Assembly (NCBI GenBank): GCA_903839965.1
Contig: CAIMEK010000059.1
Location: 1 to 15,453 of the forward strand
DNA: 15,453 bases
DNA from: an uncultured Acetobacteraceae bacterium
GTDB taxonomy: Bacteria > Pseudomonadota > Alphaproteobacteria > Acetobacterales > Acetobacteraceae
Direction of reading: 5' to 3'
Below the pieces are notes generated by a model, which saw nothing but the letters and a program-made list of their open reading frames with translations, was not told where the DNA came from and made no database searches. This document shows positions 1 to 7,020 of the stretch, piece by piece; position 1 is the first letter of the stretch, and each line of letters starts with the position of its first letter. The position numbers were made by a program, and so were the translations under genes.

Positions 1-43
1 CGCGCGCCTTCGCGCGACGTCCGGCGCGCGTCTTCGCGCGACG
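1..43. repeat. Tandem GC-rich hairpin repeat (2 copies, 24-bp period)
   Basis: Two near-identical 19-bp units at 1-19 and 25-43 differ by one base. Each contains CGCGCG, a four-base spacer (CCTT or TCTT) and CGCGCG again, so each can fold into a 6-bp hairpin with a tetraloop. The first copy touches the window edge, so more copies may exist to the left. This could be a 3'-end stabiliser or terminator-like element without a U-tract, or the GC-rich tail of a gene: one plus-strand frame stays open to a TAA at 66-68. Function is not known. Confidence 0.4.
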
Positions 44-72
44 CCAGCCCAGCCCAACTGCGCCCTAATGGT

Positions 73-84
73 TACGATATCGTA
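73..84. promoter_or_regulatory. Perfect 12-bp AT-rich palindrome, possible operator
   Basis: TACGATATCGTA is a perfect inverted repeat in a short AT-rich patch between the GC-rich repeat and the 3' end of the metallopeptidase gene. It looks like a dimeric repressor site. If so, it would most likely serve a leftward gene beyond the window, because both neighbouring genes to the right read leftward and end here. I cannot assign a regulator family. Confidence 0.3.
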
Positions 85-119
85 TCTAACAGCCAGCGCT
101 TGCCGCCCGGCTTCCGCCG

Positions 120-539
120 CTACTCCAGCTCGCGTTCGATCGCCTCGATATCGGCGTCGCTGAAGCCGAAATGGTGGCCGATTTCGTGGATCAGCACGCT
201 GGCGACCAGCCGGTACAGGTCCTCGCCGGTCTCGATCCACTCGCCCAGGATCGGCTGGCGATACAGGAAAATCAGGTCGGGCATGCGCACCAGGTCGTCC
301 ACGCTGCGCTGGTTCAGCGGCGTGCCGTGGTACAGCCCGGTGAGGTCCCACGGCGATTCGATGCCGAGTTCGTCGAGCGTCTCGTCGTCCGCCATCTCGT
401 CGACCTGGATGCCGACGCCCTGAACATGGCGGCGCAGGCGCTCGGGAATGGCGGCAAACGCGCGCTCGGCCAGCGCCTCGATGGCGGCGATGTCGGGCGG
501 CGTGGTGAAGGCTGGCCGGCGGGCGCCATACTGGGGCAT
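120..539 (-). CDS. Zincin-like metallopeptidase family protein (PF06262 type)
   Basis: A 139-residue soluble protein with a C-terminal HEIGHHFG motif (His118, Glu119, His122), followed by Gly125 and Asp128. This is the extended HExxHxxGxxD zinc site of the small 'minimal metalloprotease' (zincin_1, formerly DUF1025) family. Length and the C-terminal position of the motif fit the family, which consists of little more than the catalytic core. No signal peptide or membrane segment is seen, so it is cytoplasmic. The natural substrate of these proteins is unknown to me. The ATG at 539 has no clear Shine-Dalgarno sequence. It lies 57 nt downstream of the Rrf2 regulator on the same strand, so the two may be co-transcribed. 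Confidence 0.85.
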   Translation of the reverse strand: MPQYGARRPAFTTPPDIAAIEALAERAFAAIPERLRRHVQGVGIQVDEMADDETLDELGIESPWDLTGLYHGTPLNQRSVDDLVRMPDLIFLYRQPILGEWIETGEDLYRLVASVLIHEIGHHFGFSDADIEAIERELE

Positions 540-596
540 GGCGCAACTGCGGCACGGACCCGCCCGGCGGTCAAGGGCGGGGGTCGCCCGGCGCCC

Positions 597-1016
597 TCAG
601 GCCGCCTCTTTCATCCGACACGCCAGGTCGGCCAGGGTGATGCGCTCGAGCGCGCGGCGGAAATCGCCTTCCGCGGCGGCGAAGGTTTCGGCCAGCACCG
701 CCTGCGCGCGCCGGGTCTCGATGCCGTCGCCGCCGGCGTGCAGCTTCACCAGCGGACGCGCCTCGCCCTCGTTCATCGCCGCCCACACCATGGCCAGCGT
801 GATCGCCCCGGACGGGCAGGCCAGCCCGGCCCCGCCAGGACCGCGGCGGATATGGATCAGCCCGGCGCGGGCCAGCCTTCCGGTGATACGTCGCACCACC
901 ACCGGATTGGTGTGCAGGCTGGCGGCCAGCCGGCTGCTGGTGATCGGCGCGCGGCCGACCGCCGCCGCGAGCAGCAGCAGAATGTGAACGGCAACGGCAA
1001 AACGTGCAGCGATCAT
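597..1016 (-). CDS. Rrf2-family transcriptional regulator (no Fe-S Cys triad)
   Basis: A 139-residue protein whose N-terminal winged-helix domain (about residues 1-68) has the Rrf2 pattern: helix 1 with FAVAVHILL, the recognition region TNPVVVRRITGRLARAGL, and a wing with the Gly-rich run GPGGAGLA. IscR and NsrR carry three clustered Cys in the dimerisation loop. Here residues 85-110 have none and the only Cys are 67 and 133, so an Fe-S cofactor of that type is unlikely. It resembles the YwnA-like Cys-poor branch. It is divergent from the MmcB-like gene across 69 bp and lies upstream of the metallopeptidase gene, so it may control either or itself. The ATG at 1016 has no strong ribosome binding site. 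Confidence 0.85.
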   Translation of the reverse strand: MIAARFAVAVHILLLLAAAVGRAPITSSRLAASLHTNPVVVRRITGRLARAGLIHIRRGPGGAGLACPSGAITLAMVWAAMNEGEARPLVKLHAGGDGIETRRAQAVLAETFAAAEGDFRRALERITLADLACRMKEAA

Positions 1017-1085
1017 GGCGCCAGCGTTCTACACCAACCACCATCGCCGTTTTCCTCCGCTCACGCTGATGGCACAGTGGGCCGC

Positions 1086-1568
1086 ATGGATTCCGCCGAT
1101 AATCCCATCACATTCCCGCAACGTGCGCTGGCGGTGCGCCGGGCCGCCGCGCGGCTGTGCGTGTTGCTGGGGTGGGCGCCGGTGCACGAGGTGCCGCTGC
1201 CGAACGGCCGTCGCGCCGACATCCTGGCGTTGCGCCCCGATGGCGGGTTCGTCTGCATCGAGGTCAAGTCGGGGCTGCGCGATTTCCTTACCGACCAGAA
1301 ATGGCCGGACTACCGCGAATTCAGCGACGCGCTGTATTTCGCCGTCGACGCCGATTTCCCCCAGCATCTGTTGCCCGAGGATGCCGGCCTGATCGTGGCG
1401 GTGGACCTCACCGCCGAGCTGGTGCGCGAGGCGCCGCCGCATCCGCTGCCCGGCAGTCGCCGGCGTGCCCTGCTGCAGCGGCTCGCCATGTTGGCCGCCA
1501 CCCGCCTGGCCCTGCTGGAAGACCCCGGCGCCGCCGCTGAGCTGCGCACCGCCCTGCGGGTCGAGTAG
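1086..1568 (+). CDS. mmcB: MmcB-like DNA repair protein (PD-(D/E)XK fold)
   Basis: A 160-residue protein with a nuclease-like core: RADILAL (Asp45), then FVCIEVKSG (Glu59, Lys61), the D...ExK signature of PD-(D/E)XK enzymes, followed by DFLTDQKWPDYREFSD and a YFAV strand. This order matches MmcB (PF06319), described in Caulobacter as a DNA-damage-induced repair protein and typical of alphaproteobacteria. The C-terminal third is helical, Ala- and Leu-rich. The ATG at 1086 gives the usual length; an in-frame GTG nine bases upstream is an alternative, and the open frame continues far upstream only because of high GC. It is divergent from the Rrf2 regulator. Its stop is 3 bp from the stop of the convergent msrC-like gene. 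Confidence 0.85.
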   Translation: MDSADNPITFPQRALAVRRAAARLCVLLGWAPVHEVPLPNGRRADILALRPDGGFVCIEVKSGLRDFLTDQKWPDYREFSDALYFAVDADFPQHLLPEDAGLIVAVDLTAELVREAPPHPLPGSRRRALLQRLAMLAATRLALLEDPGAAAELRTALRVE

Positions 1569-1584
1569 GCCTCACGCCCTCGAC
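1560..1584. terminator. Possible bidirectional hairpin at convergent gene ends
   Basis: GTCGAG at 1560-1565 and CTCGAC at 1579-1584 are inverted copies. GGC/GCC inside them (1568-1570, 1576-1578) could extend the stem after a two-base bulge. The structure spans both stop codons of the convergent mmcB-like and msrC-like genes. There is no T-tract on either side, so it is at best a weak factor-assisted terminator or a chance palindrome. Confidence 0.2.
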
Positions 1585-2027
1585 GAGGCCACCCAGGCCC
1601 GCCCCACCGCCTCGAACAGGCTGCGCTCCGCCGCGCCAAACCGGGCCAGTTCCGGGCTGTCGATGTCGAGCACCCCCAGCACGACCCCGTCGCGCAGCAG
1701 CGGCACCACGATTTCCGACCTGCTGTCGCCATCGCAGGCGATGTGGCCGGGGAAAGCGTGCACATCCGCCACCACCACGGTTTCGCCGCGCTCGGCCGCG
1801 CTGCCGCACACCCCCCGGCCGAGCGGAATGCGCACGCAGGCCGGCCTGCCCTGGAACGGCCCGAGCACCAGCACGCCGTCGCGCAGGAAATAGAAGCCCG
1901 CCCAGTTGATGCGGGGGATGTGCTGGAATATCGCGGCCGCGGCGTTGGCGGCGTTGGCGATCGGGTCACCCTCGCCGGCGAACAGGCCGTCGAGGTCGCA
2001 GAGCAGGTCGTCGAGGGCTGCATGCAT
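1572..2027 (-). CDS. msrC: Free methionine-(R)-sulfoxide reductase, GAF domain
   Basis: A 151-residue single-GAF-domain protein that reduces free L-methionine-(R)-sulfoxide with thioredoxin as electron donor, an oxidative-damage repair role in the cytoplasm. Family landmarks are NWAGFYF near residue 41, LGPFQG near 55, PACVRI, GVCG and the FPGHIACD block, followed by SEIVVPL. The three redox Cys are 64, 74 and 98; their spacing (10 and 24) is the same as in the E. coli enzyme (84, 94, 118). The ATG at 2027 is preceded by GGGAGGG at good spacing, so I prefer it to an ATG further upstream at 2138, which would add a Pro/Arg-rich tail. It is divergent from the molybdopterin oxidoreductase across 71 bp. 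Confidence 0.93.
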   Translation of the reverse strand: MHAALDDLLCDLDGLFAGEGDPIANAANAAAAIFQHIPRINWAGFYFLRDGVLVLGPFQGRPACVRIPLGRGVCGSAAERGETVVVADVHAFPGHIACDGDSRSEIVVPLLRDGVVLGVLDIDSPELARFGAAERSLFEAVGRAWVASSRA

Positions 2028-2098
2028 CACTTCCCTCCCAATCGGTTGCCAGGGTGGCGGCGGTTGGTCCAGCATCCCCCAGGTCAAGGGAAATGCAC

Positions 2099-4138
2099 AT
2101 GGAAATCCGCGCCAGCGTCTGCCCGCACGACTGCCCATCGACCTGCGCGCTGGAGGTCGAGATCGAGGCCAACCGCGTCCACTCCGTGCGCGGTGCGGAG
2201 GCGAACAGCTACACCGCCGGGGTGGTCTGCGCGAAGGTGGCCCGCTACGCCGAGCGCGTGCACCACCCGGACCGGCTGACCCGTCCGTTGCTGCGCACCG
2301 GGCCGAAGGGCTCCGGGCAATTCCGGCCGATCGGGTGGGACGAGGCGCTCGACCGGGTGGCCGGGGCGTTCGCCCAGGCGGCCGAGCAGCACGGCAGCGA
2401 GGCGGTGTGGCCCTACTACTACGCCGGCACCATGGGCCTGGTGCAGCGCGACGGCATCAACCGGCTGCGCCACGTCATGCGCTACGCGCGCCAGCGCACC
2501 ACGATCTGCACCAGGCTGTGCGAATCCGGCTGGATGGCCGGGGTCGGCCGCATCACCGGCCCCGACCCGCGCGAGATGGCGCAGTCCGACCTGGTGGTGA
2601 TGTGGGGCGGCAACCCGGTGAACACGCAGGTCAACGTGATGACCCACATCACCCGGGCCCGCAAGGAACGCGGGGCCAAGCTGGTGGTGGTGGACCCGTA
2701 CCGCACCGGCACCGCCCAGGCCGCCGACAGGCACCTCGCCGTCCGTCCCGGCACCGACGCGGCGCTGGCCTGCGCGGTCATGCACGTGGCCTTCCGCGAC
2801 GGCTTCGCCGACCGCGACTACATGGCCCGCTACTCCGATTTCCCGGCCGGGCTGCAAGCGCACCTGGCCGTCCGCGGGCCGGACTGGGCGGCCGGCATCA
2901 CCGGATTGTCGGTGGCGGAGATCGAGGCGTTCGCAGCGCTCTACTGCCGCACCGAGCGGGCTTTCATTCGCTGCGGCTACGGCTTCTCGCGCATGCGCAA
3001 CGGTGCCGCCGCCCTGCACGCCGTCACCTGCCTGCCCACCGTCACCGGCAAGTGGCGGCATCCGGGCGGCGGGGCGTTCTGGAACAACCGCTCCATCTAC
3101 CACTGGAACAAGACCCTCACCGAAGGGCTCGACGTGTGCGATCCCTCGACCCGCGAAATGGACATGAGCCGCATCGGCGCCGTGCTCACCGGCGATCGCA
3201 CCGAACTCGGCGACGGCCCGCCCGTGCATGCCATGCTGATCCAGAACACCAATCCGCTGGTGGTGGCGCCGGACACCAACAAGGTGCGCCGCGGTTTCGC
3301 CCGCGAGGACCTGTTCGTCTGCGTGCACGAGCAGTTCCTCACCGAAACCGCCCGCTGGGCCGACATCGTGCTGCCGGCGACGATGTTCCTGGAGCACGAC
3401 GATCTCTACCAGGCCGGCGGCCACAGCCACATCCAGATCGGCCCGAAGCTGATCGACCCGCCCGGCGAATGCCGTTCCAACCACGAAGTGCACCAGGCCC
3501 TGGCGGCGCGGCTGGGCGGGCGCCACGCCGGGTTCGACATGACCGCGATGCAACTGATCGACGCCACCCTGCGCGCCTCGGGCTGGCCGGACGCGGCGAC
3601 CGTGCTGGAGCAGCGCTGGCTCGACGTGCAGCCCGGCTTCGAGGCCAGCCATTTCCTTACCGGCTTCGGCCACGGCGGCAAGTTCCGCTTCGCGCCGGAC
3701 TGGGCGGCGATCGGGCCGAACCACCAGGGCATGCCCGCTTTGCCCGACCACATGGCCAATATCGACCCGGCACGGCCGGAAGCGCCGTTCCGGCTGGTGG
3801 CCGCGCCGGCACGGCAGTTCCTCAACACCAGCTTCACCGAAATGGCCTCGGGGCGAAAGCGCGAGGGGCGGCCAAGCGTGCTCATCCATCCCGCCGACGC
3901 CGCCGCGCTGAGCGTGGCGGAAGGCGGCCGCGTGCGGCTGGGCAATGCGCTGGGGCAGGTGGTGGTGCATGCCCGCCTGTTCGACGGGTTGCAGCCCGGT
4001 GTGCTGGTGGTGGAGGGCATCTGGCCGAGCGAGTATTTCGAAGGCGGCATCGGCATCAATGCCCTGGTCAGCGACGACCCGGGCCCGCCGGCGGGCGGCG
4101 CGGTGTTCCACGACACCGCGGTGTGGGCGCGGCCCTGA
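2099..4138 (+). CDS. Molybdopterin oxidoreductase, Cys-ligated Mo/W, substrate unknown
   Basis: A 679-residue catalytic subunit of the DMSO-reductase superfamily. It has an N-terminal [4Fe-4S] motif CPHDCPSTC plus Cys44 (C8, C12, C16, C44), molybdopterin-binding segments such as DLVVMWGGNPVNTQ and KLVVVDPYRTGTA, and a C-terminal molydopterin-binding domain from about residue 560. CTRLCESG aligns by motif with the CCARVU segment of E. coli formate dehydrogenase H, making Cys141 the likely metal ligand. The next residue is Glu, not the His used by formate dehydrogenases, so formate is doubtful. There is no Tat signal, so it is cytoplasmic. No electron-transfer partner gene is adjacent. ATG 2099 sits 8 nt after AAGGG; ATG 2093, two codons upstream, is too close to it. 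Confidence 0.85.
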   Translation: MEIRASVCPHDCPSTCALEVEIEANRVHSVRGAEANSYTAGVVCAKVARYAERVHHPDRLTRPLLRTGPKGSGQFRPIGWDEALDRVAGAFAQAAEQHGSEAVWPYYYAGTMGLVQRDGINRLRHVMRYARQRTTICTRLCESGWMAGVGRITGPDPREMAQSDLVVMWGGNPVNTQVNVMTHITRARKERGAKLVVVDPYRTGTAQAADRHLAVRPGTDAALACAVMHVAFRDGFADRDYMARYSDFPAGLQAHLAVRGPDWAAGITGLSVAEIEAFAALYCRTERAFIRCGYGFSRMRNGAAALHAVTCLPTVTGKWRHPGGGAFWNNRSIYHWNKTLTEGLDVCDPSTREMDMSRIGAVLTGDRTELGDGPPVHAMLIQNTNPLVVAPDTNKVRRGFAREDLFVCVHEQFLTETARWADIVLPATMFLEHDDLYQAGGHSHIQIGPKLIDPPGECRSNHEVHQALAARLGGRHAGFDMTAMQLIDATLRASGWPDAATVLEQRWLDVQPGFEASHFLTGFGHGGKFRFAPDWAAIGPNHQGMPALPDHMANIDPARPEAPFRLVAAPARQFLNTSFTEMASGRKREGRPSVLIHPADAAALSVAEGGRVRLGNALGQVVVHARLFDGLQPGVLVVEGIWPSEYFEGGIGINALVSDDPGPPAGGAVFHDTAVWARP

Positions 4139-4146
4139 AATCGGCG

Positions 4147-4452
4147 CTAGTTCGACGGGCGGCGGGTGCGCCGCGCCTCCTCGGTCGCGACAACCTCGGC
4201 GTCGCGCACCGGCGCGGGCGGCGGCGGGGGCGGGAAATCCCGTCTTTCACTGGCGGCCAGCGGGCCGGCGATGGCGCGTTCCGGCGGCGCCCGACGCGCC
4301 GGCGGTCGCTCGCGCCGGTGCTGTCGCCAGGCACGGATGTCGCGGGCGAAATAGACGAGGTAGTTCACCGTCCAGATCGCGCTCGCGAACACGCCGAGGA
4401 ACCAGTTGCGCAGCACCGGACCGCCATGCCCGTTTGTTTCCATCCTCGACAT
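4147..4452 (-). CDS. Small single-pass membrane protein, hypothetical
   Basis: A 101-residue open frame that I do not recognise. One clear hydrophobic segment (residues 17-36, starting NWFLGVFASAIW) is followed directly by a strongly basic stretch (RDIRAWRQHRRER). By the positive-inside rule the tail should therefore be cytoplasmic. The tail is low-complexity, rich in Arg and Pro with a run of six Pro at 74-79. It is the last frame on the strand of the hydrogenase operon, 73 nt after the maturation protease, and converges on the molybdopterin oxidoreductase with 8 bp between stops. The start could be ATG 4452 or 4443; neither has a convincing ribosome binding site. A chance open frame is possible, but the hydrophobic-then-basic layout argues for a real protein. 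Confidence 0.5.
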   Translation of the reverse strand: MSRMETNGHGGPVLRNWFLGVFASAIWTVNYLVYFARDIRAWRQHRRERPPARRAPPERAIAGPLAASERRDFPPPPPPAPVRDAEVVATEEARRTRRPSN

Positions 4453-4525
4453 GGCGATGCGCGCCCGGCTCGGCAATAGCGCGTTATCAACCCGGCGGCC
4501 CGGCGTGTTCACCCGTGCGCGCGGG

Positions 4526-4969
4526 TCACCAGCCGTCGGCAGCGGCGAGGGTGTCGGCCAGGCGGGCCACGGCATCGGCCACCGCGGGCGTAACCGCCGC
4601 ACCCACATCGAAGCAGGCGCCCTCGATGGCGTAGACCACCGTGCGGGCCGGCAGGCTGCGCAGCCCGCGCGACAGCGCCACCGCCTCCGGCAGCCCGAAG
4701 GCGTGCGTGGAACCGGAGGAAAGCTCGCGCGGCAGGTCGGCCTCGGTGAGGTCCAGATGATGGATGCGTCCCGGCTCGCCCATCGGCGCCGCCGCATCGA
4801 CCAGCACCAGCGCCTCCGCCCCCTGCCACTCGTCGAGCAGGGCCAGCGCGTCGCCGTGGCGTTCCAGCACGCGGGCGGCGGTGCGGCCGGCCAGCAGCCG
4901 CGCAACCATCGGCCCGGCCGCGTCGTCACCGCGGTCGGGATTGCCGAATCCGATGATCAGGTCAGTCAC
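4526..4969 (-). CDS. [NiFe]-hydrogenase maturation endopeptidase (HyaD/HycI family)
   Basis: A 147-residue protease that removes the C-terminal peptide of a [NiFe] large subunit after nickel insertion. The N-terminal GFGNPDRGDD block is the family signature, with Asp15 or Asp16 as first nickel-sensing ligand. LVLVDAA provides Asp58, and STHAFGL provides His89, matching the Glu/Asp-Asp-His site of HybD. It starts at a GTG whose last bases are the stop of hyhL (GTGA overlap), so translation is coupled and HyhL is its likely substrate. No internal Shine-Dalgarno is needed for such a start. It shares the fold but little sequence with the second protease at 9726-10187, which fits one protease per hydrogenase. 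Confidence 0.9.
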   Translation of the reverse strand: MTDLIIGFGNPDRGDDAAGPMVARLLAGRTAARVLERHGDALALLDEWQGAEALVLVDAAAPMGEPGRIHHLDLTEADLPRELSSGSTHAFGLPEAVALSRGLRSLPARTVVYAIEGACFDVGAAVTPAVADAVARLADTLAAADGW

Positions 4970-6258
4970 CTGCGATTGACGGTCAGCCTCAGGAAGTGCG
5001 TCGCGCAGGAAATGCACGGGTCGTGATTGCGCACCGAGGCCTCGCAGGCCAGGCGCAACGCCTCGTCGTCGTCGTCGACGTGCCTGCTGGCGACCTCGAA
5101 CAGGTCGGCTTCGATGGCCGGCTGGTTCTGCGCCGTCGGCGGCACGATGCGGGCGCTCACGATGCTGCCCTCGGCATCGGTCTCGTAGCGGTGCCAGAGC
5201 ATGCCGCGCGGCGCCTCGGTGGCCCACGCGCCGTTGCCCGCGCGCGGCGTCAGCGGCACGGCAGCCGGCTTCGGCTGCGTGTAGGTGGCGATCAGCCGCA
5301 TCGCCTCCTCGCAGGCGTAGACCGTCTCCACCCCGCGCACCAGGATGCTCTTGAACGGGTTGCGGCAGACCGGCCCCAGCCCGGCTTCGCACGCCAGCGC
5401 CTGGATGTGCGGCGGCAGGCGATCGAAGTTCAGCGAATAGCGCGCCAGCGGGCCCGTCAGGTAGGCGCCGCGTTCGCGCACCACGCCCTGCAGCGCGTTG
5501 GAATGGGCGACGTGGTTTTCCTGGAACACCGTCTCGAACTCGTCGGGCGAGATGTCGACGCCCGCGGTGGAGACGATACGCCCTTCGTTCAGCGGGTAGT
5601 CGGTGGGATGGCGCAGCGACACCAGTTCCCACTTGCCCTCGATGTCGGGGAATTCGAACCCCGTGGCCCAGCGCAACATGGCGACCGCGGTGTCGCGCGC
5701 GCGCGCCAGGTCGGGCTGCATCGCCGCCAGTTCCGCCTTGCTGGGCGCCCGGTAGAACCCGCCGACGCGCACGTTGATCGGGTGGATTTCCCGCCCGCCC
5801 ACCAGCGTCATCAGCGCGTTGCCGGCCTTCTTGGCGGCCAGCGCGCGCACCACCAGTTCGCCGTGCGCGGCCGCCATGGCGATGCCGTCCTCGTAGCCGA
5901 GGAAATCGGGCGCGTGCAGCAGGGCCATGTGCAGCACATGGCTCTCGATGTATTCGCCGCAGTACAGCAGTCGCCGCAGCGCGGCGATGTCGGGGCCGGG
6001 CTGCATGCCGAACGCGACCTCGATCGCGTGGCTGGCGCTCATCTGGTAGGCGACCGGGCAGATGCCGCAAATGCGCGCGGCGATGTCGGGCGCCTCGGTG
6101 GCCGCCCGGCCGCGCAGGAACGCCTCGAACAGCCGCGGCGGTTCGAAGATGTTCAGCCGCACGGACTGCACCACGCCGCCTTCGATTTCGACATCGAGCG
6201 CGCCTTCGCCCTCGACGCGGGCGAGCATCTCGACCCGGATGCGTCTGACATCAGCCAT
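4966..6258 (-). CDS. hyhL: Group 3b [NiFe]-hydrogenase large (alpha) subunit
   Basis: A 430-residue catalytic subunit that carries the NiFe(CN)2CO centre and interconverts H2 with protons and electrons. The N-terminal ligand motif ARICGICPVAYQ gives Cys64 and Cys67; the C-terminal motif DPCISCATH gives Cys415 and Cys418. The gene-encoded protein continues nine residues after His421, the peptide expected to be cleaved during maturation. RVEGEGAL, the GREIHPINVRVGGF block and the size fit the sulfhydrogenase/MvhA-like branch rather than HoxH. It overlaps the small-subunit gene by 8 nt and the protease gene by 4 nt. No signal peptide is seen; it acts in the cytoplasm with HyhS, HyhG and HyhB. 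Confidence 0.94.
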   Translation of the reverse strand: MADVRRIRVEMLARVEGEGALDVEIEGGVVQSVRLNIFEPPRLFEAFLRGRAATEAPDIAARICGICPVAYQMSASHAIEVAFGMQPGPDIAALRRLLYCGEYIESHVLHMALLHAPDFLGYEDGIAMAAAHGELVVRALAAKKAGNALMTLVGGREIHPINVRVGGFYRAPSKAELAAMQPDLARARDTAVAMLRWATGFEFPDIEGKWELVSLRHPTDYPLNEGRIVSTAGVDISPDEFETVFQENHVAHSNALQGVVRERGAYLTGPLARYSLNFDRLPPHIQALACEAGLGPVCRNPFKSILVRGVETVYACEEAMRLIATYTQPKPAAVPLTPRAGNGAWATEAPRGMLWHRYETDAEGSIVSARIVPPTAQNQPAIEADLFEVASRHVDDDDEALRLACEASVRNHDPCISCATHFLRLTVNRR

Positions 6259-7018
6259 GCTGGTCGGCCTCCCGGCGGAACGGCTCGGCAGCCGCGTTGA
6301 AGGTGCGGAAAGCACGATAGACGTCGCGGTGGCTGGCGCCGAGCGATTGCCACTGCGCGGCGAGGGCCCCGGTATTGGCGGTCTCGGCCGGCCCGAAGCA
6401 GCCGTAGCAGCCGCGATGGTAGCCCGGGCAGAGCGCGCCGCAGCCGGCATGCGTCACCGGCCCCAGGCACGGCGTGCCATGCGCCACCATGACGCAGACC
6501 TTGCCGGCCAGCTTGCATTCCACGCACACGCTGTGCGCGGGCACCACCGGCCGCCGCCCGGCCAGCAGCGCGGACACCACTTCCAGCAGCTGCCGCTTGT
6601 CGATCGGGCAGCCCCGCAGCTCGAAGTCGACCTTCACGTGGTCGGAGATCGGGGTGGAGGTGGCCAGCGTGCTGATGAAATCGGGCCGCGCGTAGACCGC
6701 CCGCACCATCTCGTCCACGTCGGCGAAGTTGCGCAGCGCCTGCACGCCGCCGGAGGTGGCGCAGGCGCCGATGGTCACCAGCAGGCCCGAATCGGCCCGC
6801 ATCTGGCGAATGCGCTCGGCGTCGTGCGCGGTGGTGATGCTTCCTTCCACCAGCGTCACGTCGTAGGGGCCGGGCTGCATGGCGCGCGAGGCCTCGGGGA
6901 AATTGACGATCTCGACCGCGCCGGCGACTGCGATCAGCTCGTCCTCGCAATCCAACAACGAGAGCTGGCAGCCGTCGCAGGAAGCGAACTTGACGACCGC
7001 GAGGCGGGGCCGGGGCAT
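6251..7018 (-). CDS. hyhS: Group 3b [NiFe]-hydrogenase small (delta) subunit
   Basis: A 255-residue electron-transfer subunit that pairs with HyhL. ASCDGCQLSLLD (Cys14, Cys17), the later IGACATSGG and RGCPID supply the proximal [4Fe-4S] ligands. A Cys-rich C-terminal half (CVECK, then CLGP, CGALCPG and CYGCFGP) is consistent with two more clusters, as in MvhG and sulfhydrogenase delta subunits. There is no Tat leader, so the enzyme is cytoplasmic. The ATG at 7018 lies 2 nt after the hyhG stop, and its end overlaps hyhL by 8 nt, so the subunits are probably made in equal amounts. It is clearly different from the single-cluster HoxY further right. Confidence 0.93.
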   Translation of the reverse strand: MPRPRLAVVKFASCDGCQLSLLDCEDELIAVAGAVEIVNFPEASRAMQPGPYDVTLVEGSITTAHDAERIRQMRADSGLLVTIGACATSGGVQALRNFADVDEMVRAVYARPDFISTLATSTPISDHVKVDFELRGCPIDKRQLLEVVSALLAGRRPVVPAHSVCVECKLAGKVCVMVAHGTPCLGPVTHAGCGALCPGYHRGCYGCFGPAETANTGALAAQWQSLGASHRDVYRAFRTFNAAAEPFRREADQHG

Positions 7019-7020
7019 GG

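Noticed and set aside
597..1016. IscR or NsrR identity for the Rrf2 protein
   Set aside because: The three clustered Cys needed for the Fe-S site are missing.
2084..4111. Long open frame (675 codons) antisense to the molybdopterin oxidoreductase
   Set aside because: It mirrors the codon structure of the real gene, is rich in His, Gly, Ala and Val, shows no family motif, and is a common artefact in GC-rich DNA.
2099..4138. Calling the molybdopterin enzyme formate dehydrogenase
   Set aside because: The active-site His after the metal-ligand residue is Glu, and no FDH partner genes are present; I leave the substrate open.
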